Below are positions 45,137-53,845 of a stretch of 64,000 nt of DNA, in pieces. Position numbers and translations under genes: made by a program. Source of the stretch: Pseudogemmobacter bohemicus (GTDB lineage: Bacteria > Pseudomonadota > Alphaproteobacteria > Rhodobacterales > Rhodobacteraceae); NCBI RefSeq assembly GCF_003290025.1, contig NZ_QNHG01000002.1, positions 1,310,976 to 1,374,975 on the forward strand, given 5' to 3'. Every line of letters starts with the position of its first letter. The first letter of the stretch is position 1. The notes beneath the pieces are model-generated. The model had not been told where the DNA came from, did no database searches, and saw only the letters and a program-made list of their open reading frames with translations.

Positions 45137-45393
45137 CAGCCGGCCAGCAGGGGGTCAAGCCTGCCCTCATGTTCCAGCGCATGCAGATCGTCCGAGCCGC
45201 CAACATGGATGTCGCCGATGAAAATCTGCGGCACCGAGCGCCGCCCGCCGGCGCGGTTGGTCATCGCCAGCCGCAGATCGGGGTCGCGGCTGACATCGAT
45301 CTCGGTAAAATCCACGCCCTTTTTCGTCAAAAGCCGCTTGGCCGCAAGGCAATAGGGGCAGGTGGGGGTGGTGTAGATTTCGACTTTGCGCAT
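45136..45393 (-). CDS. grxC: Glutaredoxin 3
   Basis: 85 residues, thioredoxin fold. The active site CPYC (12-15), the cis-proline in RRSVPQIFIGD and the GSH-binding GGSDDL are present. Reduces protein disulfides and glutathione mixed disulfides. Adjacent to the nitrilase gene with overlapping stop and start. Confidence 0.95.
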   Translation of the reverse strand: MRKVEIYTTPTCPYCLAAKRLLTKKGVDFTEIDVSRDPDLRLAMTNRAGGRRSVPQIFIGDIHVGGSDDLHALEHEGRLDPLLAG

Positions 45394-45428
45394 GGCTGGT
45401 CCCTTATTCCGGGTGGAACTATAGGGAT

Positions 45429-46217
45429 TTAACCATTGCGTGCAACGCGTGCGAGGGCGAGAACGGATACCGGCCCTGCACCGGCGGCATGGCAGGCCCC
45501 GGTGGCGGCAGAAAATGTGGCGCCCGAGGTCATCACATCATCGACCAGCAGCACCGGCCGGCCTTTGACCCTTGCGGCCCGGGCTGGCGGGATGCGGAGC
45601 GCGCCATCCAGCGCCGCGAAGCGTGCCTCGCGCGAGCGGCCCTCCTGGCTGCCGGTGGCGCGGGGGCGGGTCAAGAGGTCGGGCAGGTGGTCCAGCCCGG
45701 TCAGCCGTGCCAGTTCCGCCGACAAAAGCGCCGCCTGATTGTATTGCCGCCGGAACAGCCGCCAGCGATGCAGCGGCACCGGCGCGATCACCATATTCTC
45801 GGTCAAAAGGGGGCGCGCCGCGCGGGCCAGCCATTCCCCCATCGGGCGCGCCAGATCCAGCCGGTCGCCATGTTTCAGCGCCAGCACGAGGTTGCGCGCG
45901 GTCCCCCGATACAGCATCGCCGAGCGACCCGCAGCCCAGGGGCGGGGCGAGGCATGGCATTCCTCGCAAAGGATGCGCCCGGCGCTTTCCGATCCCGGCG
46001 CATCGGGCGCCAGATCCGCCGGCACGCCGAGGCCGCAGGCATCGCAACAGGCGCCGGTGATGAAAGGCGTCTCCCGCCAGCAGCTGCCGCAAAGCCCGAA
46101 ATCGGACGAGACCAGCCCGCCACAGGCAATGCATTGCGGCGGAAACACCGCGCGGATCAGCCCCAGGCCCAATGTCTTTGCCAGCACGACCGCATGGCCC
46201 CGACCGGCCGGGATCAC
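45429..46217 (-). CDS. ComF-family double-zinc-ribbon phosphoribosyltransferase-like protein
   Basis: 262 residues. Cysteine pairs in QCIACGG, LCGSCW, ACCDACG and LCEECH make the zinc-ribbon N-terminus; the C-terminal PRTase domain has FRRQYNQAALLS and VLLVDDVMTSGAT, the PRPP loop. ComF relatives (gntX/comF) act in DNA uptake or phosphonate metabolism, with no settled activity here. Same strand as grxC with a 36-bp gap; divergent from the NDUFAF5-like gene. Confidence 0.93.
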   Translation of the reverse strand: MIPAGRGHAVVLAKTLGLGLIRAVFPPQCIACGGLVSSDFGLCGSCWRETPFITGACCDACGLGVPADLAPDAPGSESAGRILCEECHASPRPWAAGRSAMLYRGTARNLVLALKHGDRLDLARPMGEWLARAARPLLTENMVIAPVPLHRWRLFRRQYNQAALLSAELARLTGLDHLPDLLTRPRATGSQEGRSREARFAALDGALRIPPARAARVKGRPVLLVDDVMTSGATFSAATGACHAAGAGPVSVLALARVARNG

Positions 46218-46267
46218 CTTATCTGCGCTTGCATCTTCGCAACCGCCCCCTATTTTCCGCCCTCATC

Positions 46268-47089
46268 ATGTCCGCACCGCTCCTGACCGATCGCCACGCC
46301 CTTGACCTTCACCGCCGCCGCGCGGTGAGCGCGCCGGATCCGGCTTTCTTCCTGCTTGAAGAAGCCGCAGATGAGATCAAGGAAAGGCTGCTTTCGGTTA
46401 ACAGGAGGTTTACAGCCCCCGTCCTTGTCAGCGGTTTTCCCGGATTCTGGTCTGCGGTGCTGCCCGAAACGGCTCAGATCGCCGATCAGCCGCTGCTGGA
46501 TCTGGTGCCTGGTGCCCAGGATGCGGTGATCCATGCCATGAGCCTTCACTGGGCCGATGACCCGGTCGGGCAGATGGTGCAGGGCTTTCGCGCGCTGAAA
46601 CCCGACGGGCTGTTCCTTGCGCTGCTGTTCGGTGGTCAGACGCTGCATGAGCTGCGCGCCTGCCTTGCCGAGGCCGAGGCCGGGATCACCGGCGGCCTCT
46701 CGCCCCGGATCCTGCCGATGGCGGAGATCCGTGACCTTGGCGCGCTGCTGCAACGCGCCGGATTCGCGCTGCCGGTGGCCGACAGCTTTACCCGCAAAGT
46801 GGCTTACCGGGACATCTTCCACCTGATGGGCGATCTGCGCGCCATGGGCGAGACCAATGCGCTGGCGGCCCGGCTGAGGCGCCCGACCAGCCGGGCGCTT
46901 TTCCTGCGTGCGGGCCAGATCTACCAGCAGAATTTCCCCGCCGCCGGCGGCCGTATCGAAGCCACCTTTGAGGTGATTTGCCTGACCGGCTGGACACCCC
47001 ATGAAAGCCAGCAGAAACCGCTGCGCCCCGGATCGGCCTCGGCCCGGCTGGCGGATGTGCTGAATGCGACGGAACACCGCTTGCCATAA
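46268..47089 (+). CDS. NDUFAF5-like complex I assembly factor (methyltransferase fold)
   Basis: 273 residues. IHAMSLHWADDP, FRALKPDGLFLALLFGGQTL, LRACLAEAEAGITGGLSP, LMGDLRAMGETNA and WTPHESQQKPLRPGSA follow human NDUFAF5 as I remember it. NDUFAF5 modifies an arginine of the NDUFS7/NuoB subunit. Motif I of the SAM site, normally DLGCGxG, is instead LVSGFPGFW here, so SAM binding may be altered or lost. ATG 46268 is the first plausible start. Upstream of hemH by 72 bp. Confidence 0.85.
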   Translation: MSAPLLTDRHALDLHRRRAVSAPDPAFFLLEEAADEIKERLLSVNRRFTAPVLVSGFPGFWSAVLPETAQIADQPLLDLVPGAQDAVIHAMSLHWADDPVGQMVQGFRALKPDGLFLALLFGGQTLHELRACLAEAEAGITGGLSPRILPMAEIRDLGALLQRAGFALPVADSFTRKVAYRDIFHLMGDLRAMGETNALAARLRRPTSRALFLRAGQIYQQNFPAAGGRIEATFEVICLTGWTPHESQQKPLRPGSASARLADVLNATEHRLP

Positions 47090-47161
47090 CGCGCCCTGGC
47101 GCTTGACCCCCGCCGCCAAGCCTGTATCCCGGGGCCGCAACCAGAAGAGGGAGCGGCAGCT

Positions 47162-48202
47162 ATGACCGACAGGATCCAGGACCTTCCCGAGGGCCATCCG
47201 GTAACGGGGACCAGGAAGATCGGCGTGCTGATCGCCAATCTCGGCACGCCCGACGGCTATGATTACTGGTCGATGCGGCGCTATCTGAACGAGTTCCTCT
47301 CGGATAAGCGGGTGATCGACATTCCCGACTGGAAATGGCAGCCGCTTTTGCAGACGGTGATCCTGACGAAACGCCCCTTCACCTCGGGCGCGAATTACAA
47401 GCTGATCTGGAATGAAAAGCTGAACGAGTCGCCCTTGATGACGATCACCAGGGCGCAGACGGCGGCACTGGCCGCCAGCCTGAAGGCGCGGTTCGGCGAC
47501 CGGATCGTGGTCGATTTCTGCATGCGCTACGGCAATCCCTCGACCGGCGAGAAGCTGCGCGGCCTGATCGCGCAGGGCTGCACGAAGATCGTTTTCCTGC
47601 CGCTTTACCCGCAATATGCCGGCGCTACGGTGGCGACCGCGAATGACCAGCTCTTTCGCGAGCTGATGAAGGAAAAGCGCCAGCCCACGGTGCGGATCGT
47701 GCCGGAATATTACGACAATCCGCTTTATATCGAGGCGCTGGCAGGCTCGGTCACCCGCGCCTATGCGGGCCTTGACCACAAGCCCGATCTGCTGGTCGCA
47801 AGTTACCACGGCATGCCCAAACGCTATATCGAAGAGGGCGATCCCTATTACTGCCAGTGCCGCAAGACCTCACGCCTCTTGCGCGAGAAGCTGGGCTGGA
47901 ACGAGGATGATCTGCACACCTCCTTCCAGTCGGTTTTCGGCACCGAGGAATGGCTGCGCCCCTATACGGTCGACTATGTGGCCGAGCTGGCGAAACAGGG
48001 GAAAAAGCGCATCGCAGTGATCGCGCCGGCCTTTTCCGCCGATTGTATCGAGACGCTTGAGGAGATCCAGGGCGAGATCCAGGAGGCCTTCCTCCATGCC
48101 GGGGGCGAGCGCTTCACCTATATCCCCTGCCTGAATGACGATCCTGCCCATATCGCGGCGCTGACTGCAGTGATCGCCGACACTCTGGCCGGCTGGGTCT
48201 GA
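47162..48202 (+). CDS. hemH: Ferrochelatase
   Basis: Inserts Fe2+ into protoporphyrin IX, the last step of haem synthesis. 346 residues. GVLIANLGTPDGYDY near the start, YGNPSTG, VFLPLYPQYAGAT and the catalytic-His motif SYHGMPKRY near 213, with CIETLEEI near the C-terminus. A GGGAGCGGCAGCT stretch precedes the ATG. Cytosolic or membrane-associated. A bidirectional terminator follows. Confidence 0.97.
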   Translation: MTDRIQDLPEGHPVTGTRKIGVLIANLGTPDGYDYWSMRRYLNEFLSDKRVIDIPDWKWQPLLQTVILTKRPFTSGANYKLIWNEKLNESPLMTITRAQTAALAASLKARFGDRIVVDFCMRYGNPSTGEKLRGLIAQGCTKIVFLPLYPQYAGATVATANDQLFRELMKEKRQPTVRIVPEYYDNPLYIEALAGSVTRAYAGLDHKPDLLVASYHGMPKRYIEEGDPYYCQCRKTSRLLREKLGWNEDDLHTSFQSVFGTEEWLRPYTVDYVAELAKQGKKRIAVIAPAFSADCIETLEEIQGEIQEAFLHAGGERFTYIPCLNDDPAHIAALTAVIADTLAGWV

Positions 48203-48267
48203 ACGGCGTCCGGGCGGCTCTGGCGATCAGGGGCAACCGGGCGGGGTCAACCGCGACCGCCCAAATG

Positions 48268-48300
48268 AAAAGGGACGGCAGAAGCTCTGCCGTCCCTTTC
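48268..48300. terminator. Bidirectional intrinsic terminator between hemH and the small secreted-protein gene
   Basis: GGGACGGCAGA and TCTGCCGTCCC form an 11-bp perfect stem with an AGC loop, flanked by A4 on one side and TTTCT on the other, serving the two convergent genes. Confidence 0.9.
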
Positions 48301-48317
48301 TATAAATCCGTCTGTGA

Positions 48318-48494
48318 TCAGCTCGCGGCAGCAGCAGCGATCACGACCAGCAGCAGCAGCGGAACGACGATGCCACCCGAAGACGAAGTCGTTTGCTTCA
48401 CAACTTCCGGCTCCATGTAGGGCTCAACGACGCCGCCAGCGAAAGCCGACGAAGCGGCAACCGAGAGAGCAGCGGCAAGCGCGATTTTTTTCAT
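48318..48494 (-). CDS. Tiny secreted/envelope protein, paralogue of the one at 35368
   Basis: 58 residues. Signal peptide MKKIALAAALSVAASSAFA, then an acidic linker (EPYMEPEVV), TTSSSGGIVVPLLLLVVI and a final alanine run. ATG 48494 follows GGAGATT. Same plan and near-identical SSGG-x-x-VPLL core as the 65-residue protein at 35368. Function unknown; the C-terminal hydrophobic segment could hold it in the membrane. Convergent with hemH. Confidence 0.8.
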   Translation of the reverse strand: MKKIALAAALSVAASSAFAGGVVEPYMEPEVVKQTTSSSGGIVVPLLLLVVIAAAAAS

Positions 48495-48638
48495 CTTAGA
48501 ATCTCCAGTTACAGCATGCCGTGGTATTGCAGAGGTCACGACATGCACCCAAGTGTCCTCGTAACCGACTGTTAATCAGTAGCCCCGGAAAAAAGCAATT
48601 CGCGCAGCGCTGACACTGTATGTGGGGCCATGGTGTCG

Positions 48639-49211
48639 TCAAATTAGCAACACTTGCGTGCCAATTTGTGCCATGTCGTAAAGTTCCTGAACGTGTTCAT
48701 TATACATGCCGATGCAGCCATTGGACGATTTCCGCCCGATCTTGCGGGTGTCATGGGTGCCGTGGATGCGGTAATAGGTCCAACTCAGATACAGTGCGCG
48801 GGTGCCCAGCGGATTGTCCGGCGCACCGCCCTCGACCACATCCGGCCAATCCGGATTGCGCTCTTTCATCGACGGCGTCGGGCGCCAGGACGGATTCACC
48901 ACCTTTTGCACCACCTCGGTCCGGCCCAGACGGGTCAGGTCATCCGAAAGCGGCACCGAGGTCGGGTAAAGCCGGTAAATCGACTGATCTTCCGACCAGT
49001 AATGCAGCGCGCGCGAGGTGATATCGACCAGAATCGCTCCTTTGCGGGTGTTTTCGAAATAGCCGCGCCAGTCCAGCATCCGGAAGCTGGAGGCATTGTT
49101 GCGCGGTGTTTCCTGCGCCATGGCCGGCAGCAGCCCCGCGCCCAGCGTGGCTGCCCCAAAGGCGGCGGCACTGCCAAGCACCCTGCGGCGATTCAGGTGG
49201 TCAGCGGACAT
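48639..49211 (-). CDS. L,D-transpeptidase (YkuD), Tat-exported
   Basis: 190 residues. The N-terminus NRRRVLGSAAAFGAATLGAG is a twin-arginine signal. The YkuD motif is present as IHGTHDTRKIG followed by SNGCIGM, giving catalytic His and Cys. Cross-links 3-3 in peptidoglycan or attaches proteins to it. Together with the CAP lipoprotein and a second L,D-transpeptidase it forms a 2-kb cell-wall cluster. Confidence 0.93.
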   Translation of the reverse strand: MSADHLNRRRVLGSAAAFGAATLGAGLLPAMAQETPRNNASSFRMLDWRGYFENTRKGAILVDITSRALHYWSEDQSIYRLYPTSVPLSDDLTRLGRTEVVQKVVNPSWRPTPSMKERNPDWPDVVEGGAPDNPLGTRALYLSWTYYRIHGTHDTRKIGRKSSNGCIGMYNEHVQELYDMAQIGTQVLLI

Positions 49212-49482
49212 CTCGTTACTCCTGCAATAGGTATTTTTGCGCGAAATCTAGTATTTCCTGAGACGATGCGCAAATCAAACGGTTGTAACGGGGGCGGCGC
49301 TGCGGCAGAGCCTCCTGCTGCCGGCGAAAGCGGGCGGGAAAGCGGGCAGCTCTGGTGCGGGTCCGTGCTGCGGCGGATGGTCTCTGCCCATAGGGCACGA
49401 TGCAAGCGCGTAGCATTTGCGCCCGCGTCACAGTTTGGATAAAAGGGGCAAAACACCGAAACGGGCAGTAGCTGGTGAGATC

Positions 49483-50001
49483 ATGAAAAGACGCGCATTC
49501 CTGGCCCTGGGCCCGGCGATTTTGCTGGCCGGTTGTGGAGGGGTGGGAACCGAACCGGTTCAGCTTGGCGCGGATGGCAAACCGCTGCCGCGCATATACC
49601 GCATCACTCCGGATATCGCCGGGCAGATTCCCTATCGCTTCCTTGATTCCGTCAACACGATGCGGCGGGCCAAGGGCGCACAGCCGCTGGCTTATAATGC
49701 CTCGCTGAACGCCGCCGCCGCGACTCATTCGCGCGATATGTCGGTGCAGAACCGGCCCTGGCATTTCGGCTCGGACGGCTCTTCGCCGCTGACGCGGGTG
49801 CAGCGCGCGGGCTATAGCGGGCGGCTCCTGGGCGAGAATATTTCCGAGACCTATCAGACCGAGCTGGAGACGCTGTCGGTCTGGATGGCCGCAAATGACC
49901 AGCGCGATGTGGTCATGGACCCGAATGCGCGCGAGATAGGCTTTGCCTGGTTCCAGGAAGAGAGCGGCAAGATCTGGTGGACGCTGGTGACCGGCGGCTG
50001 A
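49483..50001 (+). CDS. CAP/SCP-domain lipoprotein
   Basis: 172 residues from the ATG at 49483. Signal RRAFLALGPAILLAGCGG with LAGC lipobox, then a CAP domain: LDSVNTMRRAKGAQPLAYN, AAATHSRDMSVQN, GENISETYQTELETLSVWMA, REIGFAWFQEESGKIWWTLV. Bacterial CAP proteins are extracytoplasmic and some bind lipids, peptidoglycan or act as proteases. Lies between two L,D-transpeptidase genes, transcribed divergently from the first. Confidence 0.92.
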   Translation: MKRRAFLALGPAILLAGCGGVGTEPVQLGADGKPLPRIYRITPDIAGQIPYRFLDSVNTMRRAKGAQPLAYNASLNAAAATHSRDMSVQNRPWHFGSDGSSPLTRVQRAGYSGRLLGENISETYQTELETLSVWMAANDQRDVVMDPNAREIGFAWFQEESGKIWWTLVTGG

Positions 50002-50050
50002 TCCGGCCTGCTCTGACAGGGCTGGAATCAAAGCAAAACAGGCGGAAAGA

Positions 50051-50084
50051 AAAACGGGCGGCCTGTGCAGGGCCGCCCGTTTTT
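50051..50084. terminator. Bidirectional intrinsic terminator
   Basis: AAAACGGGCGGCC and GGCCGCCCGTTTT form a 13-bp stem with T runs on both strands, between the convergent CAP lipoprotein and second L,D-transpeptidase genes. Confidence 0.93.
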
Positions 50085-50140
50085 CTTGCTGTGTTGCTTT
50101 CTGTGGCCCGTCCCGAAGCAAAGGCTCCGGGGGCAAAGGC

Positions 50141-50641
50141 TCAGGGCAGGATATGGACGGGTGTGCCGAGATTGACCATCGAATAGACCTCTTCGATCTG
50201 GTCATCGGTCACTGCGATACAGCCCTCGGTCCAGTCGCGCACCGAGACCTTGTTGCGTGGCCCGCCATGGATGAAGATCTCGCCGCCGGGCGATTTATTC
50301 TGCGAACGCGCGAATTCCTTGTCGACGACATTGGGGTAATCCACATAGAGCGACAGGTGGTAGCGCGAATTCGGGTTCTTGAAGGTCATGTAATAGGTGC
50401 CTTCGGGCGTCTTGCCGTCGCCTTCGAACTGTTTGTGGCCCAGGGGCTGAAAGCCCAGACCCACATCATATTTCTTCAGAACCTTTTCATTGTTCAGCAG
50501 ATACATTTTCCGCTCACCCTTCTGGATGATCACCGAAGTCACCTCCGGTCCATTATAGGTGCGGAATTTGGTGTCTTTCCTGCCGCAGGCGGCCACCGTG
50601 ACCACCAGCGCCAGGATGAGAAGAAGTCTGAATGCCCGCAT
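50141..50641 (-). CDS. L,D-transpeptidase (YkuD), lipoprotein form
   Basis: 166 residues from ATG 50641. Lipoprotein signal LLLILALVVTVAACGRKD with VAAC lipobox. YkuD domain: YLLNNEKVLKKYDVGLGF, GDGKTPEGTYYMTFKN, FIHGGPRNKVSVRDW and EGCIAVTDDQI, with catalytic His and Cys in place. Different export route from the Tat-dependent copy 1.5 kb away, so it is likely anchored to the outer membrane. Confidence 0.93.
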   Translation of the reverse strand: MRAFRLLLILALVVTVAACGRKDTKFRTYNGPEVTSVIIQKGERKMYLLNNEKVLKKYDVGLGFQPLGHKQFEGDGKTPEGTYYMTFKNPNSRYHLSLYVDYPNVVDKEFARSQNKSPGGEIFIHGGPRNKVSVRDWTEGCIAVTDDQIEEVYSMVNLGTPVHILP

Positions 50642-50748
50642 GAGGTGGTTTCCGCCTGCCTGTTTTTGTTTACGCCCGTTTTCTTCCCGATAGCCGAATC
50701 GAACCTGTGACGCCAGCATTCGTGGTGGGATTGCGGCTCACGGATGCG

Positions 50749-51990
50749 TTATTTCACACGCGAAAAACGGGCCGCCAGTTCGATATGCACCGACCAGCGG
50801 AACTGGTCGACGACCTGGACAAGGTCCAGCCGGTAGCCGGCAGCGGTGAGGATCCTGGCGTCGCGGGCAAAGGTGACCGGGTTGCAGGAGACCATGGCGA
50901 TCACCGGCACATCCGAGACGGCCAGTCGCTGGCATTGCGCCTCGGCCCCGGCGCGGGGCGGGTCGATCACCACGGCGTCGAAGCTCTTCAGCTCGTCCGG
51001 TTCCAGCGGGCGGCGAAAGAGGTCGCGCGTCTCGGTGGTGATCTTCTTCAGCCCCGGAGTGTTGCGGGCGGCTTTTTCAAGCGCGCCGGTCAAAGCAGGG
51101 TGACCCTCGACCGCATGGATCGCGGCATCCGCCGCCAGAGGCAGCGCGAAAGTGCCAAGCCCGCAAAAGAGATCGGCGGCACGTTTCGCGCCGGTGATGG
51201 CGGTTTTCACCGCCCGGACCAGCGCCTCTTCGCCCTGGAAAGTCGCCTGGAGGAAGGCTCCCGGCGGGAATTCGACCCGCGCCGCGCCCAGCCGGATCAC
51301 CGGCGCCTCGCGTTGCGAGATGATCTCTTTCTCCCAGGTCAGCCGCGCGATCGAGAACCGCTCGGCGATCCGCGCCAGCTCCATCTGCGCGGGGCCGTCC
51401 AGCACCTTGCCGCCGGTCACCACCACATCGGGGCCCGCGAGGCTCAGCGTCACCTGGAGCTGCATCTCTGCCGTGCGTGAGCCGCCGAACTGCACCAGCG
51501 CCTCCAGCGCCGGGAAGCTGGCCATCAGATCGGGATGCAGCAGCTTGCAGCCCGGAACGGCGATGATCAGCTCTTGTCCCTTCGCATGGAAGCCCAGCTG
51601 CACGCCGCCTTTGGTCCGCCGCCCCGACAGGGTTGCGCGCCGTCGCGACGCAGCCGGCGAGGTTGCCACATCCGCGATCAGGGGCGCGTCGAGCCCCTGG
51701 AGGCGCAGCGACTGCGCCACGACCTCATGCTTCCAGCCGGCGACGAAATCATCCGAGGCATGTTGCAACTGGCAGCCGCCGCAGCTTTTGGCATGCTGGC
51801 AGGGTGGTTTCACCCGCGCGGGCGAGGGGGTCACGATCCGCGCAGCCGTCATGCGGTCGCCGGTCAGCGCGCCCTCGACCACCTCGCCGGGCAGCATGCC
51901 AGCGACAAATACCGTGCCCTGCGGGCCCTGCGCGATGGCATCCCCCAGATGCCCCAGCCGGTCGATGACCAGCCGCTGAACCTCACCCAT
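50749..51990 (-). CDS. TrmA/RlmD-type RNA 5-methyluridine methyltransferase
   Basis: 413 residues. A short N-terminal TRAM-like part, an iron-sulfur set (CQHAKSCGGCQLQ), SAM motif DLFCGLGTFALPLA, ASN-motif-like VIDPPRAGAEAQC and catalytic-Cys VSCNPVTFARD. Modifies uridine in rRNA or tRNA; the exact target is not predictable. ATG 51990 overlaps the ABC transporter stop by 8 bp. Downstream of the exporter genes. Confidence 0.92.
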   Translation of the reverse strand: MGEVQRLVIDRLGHLGDAIAQGPQGTVFVAGMLPGEVVEGALTGDRMTAARIVTPSPARVKPPCQHAKSCGGCQLQHASDDFVAGWKHEVVAQSLRLQGLDAPLIADVATSPAASRRRATLSGRRTKGGVQLGFHAKGQELIIAVPGCKLLHPDLMASFPALEALVQFGGSRTAEMQLQVTLSLAGPDVVVTGGKVLDGPAQMELARIAERFSIARLTWEKEIISQREAPVIRLGAARVEFPPGAFLQATFQGEEALVRAVKTAITGAKRAADLFCGLGTFALPLAADAAIHAVEGHPALTGALEKAARNTPGLKKITTETRDLFRRPLEPDELKSFDAVVIDPPRAGAEAQCQRLAVSDVPVIAMVSCNPVTFARDARILTAAGYRLDLVQVVDQFRWSVHIELAARFSRVK

Positions 51991-53845
51991 TGGCCTCTTC
52001 CTGTTCGGTGACGATGAAGCCGCCCGACTGGCGTTTCCAGTAGCGGGCATAAAGCCCGCCCCGCGCCAGCAGCGCCTCATGGCTGCCTTCTTCGACGATC
52101 TCGCCCTTTTCCATCACGATGATGCGGTCCATCGCCGCGATGGTCGACAGCCGGTGCGCGATGGCCAGCACGGTCTTGCCCTGCATCACCCGCTCCAGCG
52201 CCGCCTGGATCGAAGCCTCGACCTCGCTGTCCAGCGCCGAGGTTGCCTCGTCCAGCACCAGAATCGGGGCGTTTTTCAGGAAGGCCCGTGCCAGCGCGAT
52301 CCGCTGCCGCTGGCCGCCGGACAGCTTGACGCCGCGCTCGCCGAGATAGGCGTCATAGCCCTGCCGACCCTGGTGATCGACCATGGCCGCGACAAACTCA
52401 TGCGCTTCGGCAGCGCGGGCCGCCGCCTCGATCTCGGCCTGCGACGCCCCGGGATTGCCATAGGCGATATTGTCCCGGGCCGAGCGGTTGAAGGTCGCGG
52501 TTTCCTGGGTGACCATGCCGATCTGGCGGCGCAGGGATTCCTGCGTGACGCCGCGCAGGTCATGGCCGTCAATGGTGACCGAGCCCTTTTCCGGGTCATA
52601 AAGCCTGAGCAGCAGCGAAACCAAAGTCGATTTCCCGGCACCGCTTGCGCCGACGATACCGATCTTCTCGCCCGCCATGATGGTCAGGCGGATGTCACGC
52701 ACTCCGCCCCGGCCTTTGTCATCCTTGCGGCCATAGGCGAAGGTCACGCCATTATAGCCGATCTCGCCTCTGATCTGCGGCAGCTCTCCGGCATCCGGGG
52801 CATCGGCCAGCGTATGGGGGACAGAGAGCGTCTTCATCCCGTCCTCGACCTCGCCCACCGAGGTATAGATCCCCATCAGCGTGAACGAGACCCAGCCCGA
52901 CATCTGCGCGATGCGGATCGCCACTGCGCCGGCGGCGGCAATGTCGCCCGCCGTCGCGGCGCCCGCCTGCCATTGCAAGAGCGTGCCGCCGATCAGCATG
53001 ACCGGAAGCAGCCCCGACAGCGCCATCAGCGAAAGACGGAACCAGGTCGATATCTCGCCGAATTCCAGCGAGGCGTCACGGAAACTCTCCATCGCTTTCA
53101 GCGCCACCTCATCCTCAAAGCGGTGATGCGCGAACAGCTTCACCGTCTTGATATTGGTGATGGTGTCGACCACCTGGCCCGAGACCATGGCGCGGGTCGC
53201 GGCGCGGGCGGCAGAGTTCTTGCGCACCCTTGGCATGAAAAAGCGGATCATCAGGATATAGAGGATCAGCCAGACCAAAAGCGCCAGCGCCACGACCGGG
53301 TCGATCGCCAGCAGGAAGATCACCGAGCCGATCACCGAGGCCAGCGCGAAACAGACGGTATTGACGAATTCGCTGACGGTATCGGTGACGGCACGGGCGG
53401 CCTGCATCTGTTTGGTGGCGATGCGGCCCGCGAAGTCATTGTCGAAAAACGTCACCGGCTGGCCCAGCGTCCAGCGATGCAGCCTGGACAGCACCAGCGG
53501 CATCACATTCGGCCCGATCACCACCGAGTTCGATGCAGAACCAAGGCCAAAGGCCAGCGGGCGCAGCAGAAGGTAGAACAGCAGGAAGAACAGCAAAAGC
53601 CCGGCATTGGTCTGAAAGAACGCCTCTGGCCCGCCGGTCACCGCAGCATCGACCACCTGGCCGAGGATGATCGCACTCACCACCTCGGTCACGCCGGTCA
53701 TCGCCGAGATCAGCCCGGCGATCACCATCCAGGGCCAGGCGCCGCGCAGGCACCAGAGCATGAAGGCGCCCAGCGTCTGCGGCGGCGGGCCATCAGCCGG
53801 GCGAAAGGCGTCGATCCTTGCGCCGAGCCAGGCGAAGACGCTCAT
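51983..53845 (-). CDS. ABC exporter half-transporter (subunit 2 of pair)
   Basis: 620 residues: six membrane helices (about 35-340) and a nucleotide-binding domain with Walker A GASGAGKSTL near 402, signature LSGGQRQRIALARAF and Walker B LVLDEATSALDSE. All catalytic residues look intact. Fused permease-ATPase of MsbA/MDR type. Start overlaps the previous gene's stop by 4 bp, so the two probably form a heterodimer exporting lipid or drug; substrate unknown. Confidence 0.95.
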   Translation of the reverse strand: MSVFAWLGARIDAFRPADGPPPQTLGAFMLWCLRGAWPWMVIAGLISAMTGVTEVVSAIILGQVVDAAVTGGPEAFFQTNAGLLLFFLLFYLLLRPLAFGLGSASNSVVIGPNVMPLVLSRLHRWTLGQPVTFFDNDFAGRIATKQMQAARAVTDTVSEFVNTVCFALASVIGSVIFLLAIDPVVALALLVWLILYILMIRFFMPRVRKNSAARAATRAMVSGQVVDTITNIKTVKLFAHHRFEDEVALKAMESFRDASLEFGEISTWFRLSLMALSGLLPVMLIGGTLLQWQAGAATAGDIAAAGAVAIRIAQMSGWVSFTLMGIYTSVGEVEDGMKTLSVPHTLADAPDAGELPQIRGEIGYNGVTFAYGRKDDKGRGGVRDIRLTIMAGEKIGIVGASGAGKSTLVSLLLRLYDPEKGSVTIDGHDLRGVTQESLRRQIGMVTQETATFNRSARDNIAYGNPGASQAEIEAAARAAEAHEFVAAMVDHQGRQGYDAYLGERGVKLSGGQRQRIALARAFLKNAPILVLDEATSALDSEVEASIQAALERVMQGKTVLAIAHRLSTIAAMDRIIVMEKGEIVEEGSHEALLARGGLYARYWKRQSGGFIVTEQEEANG

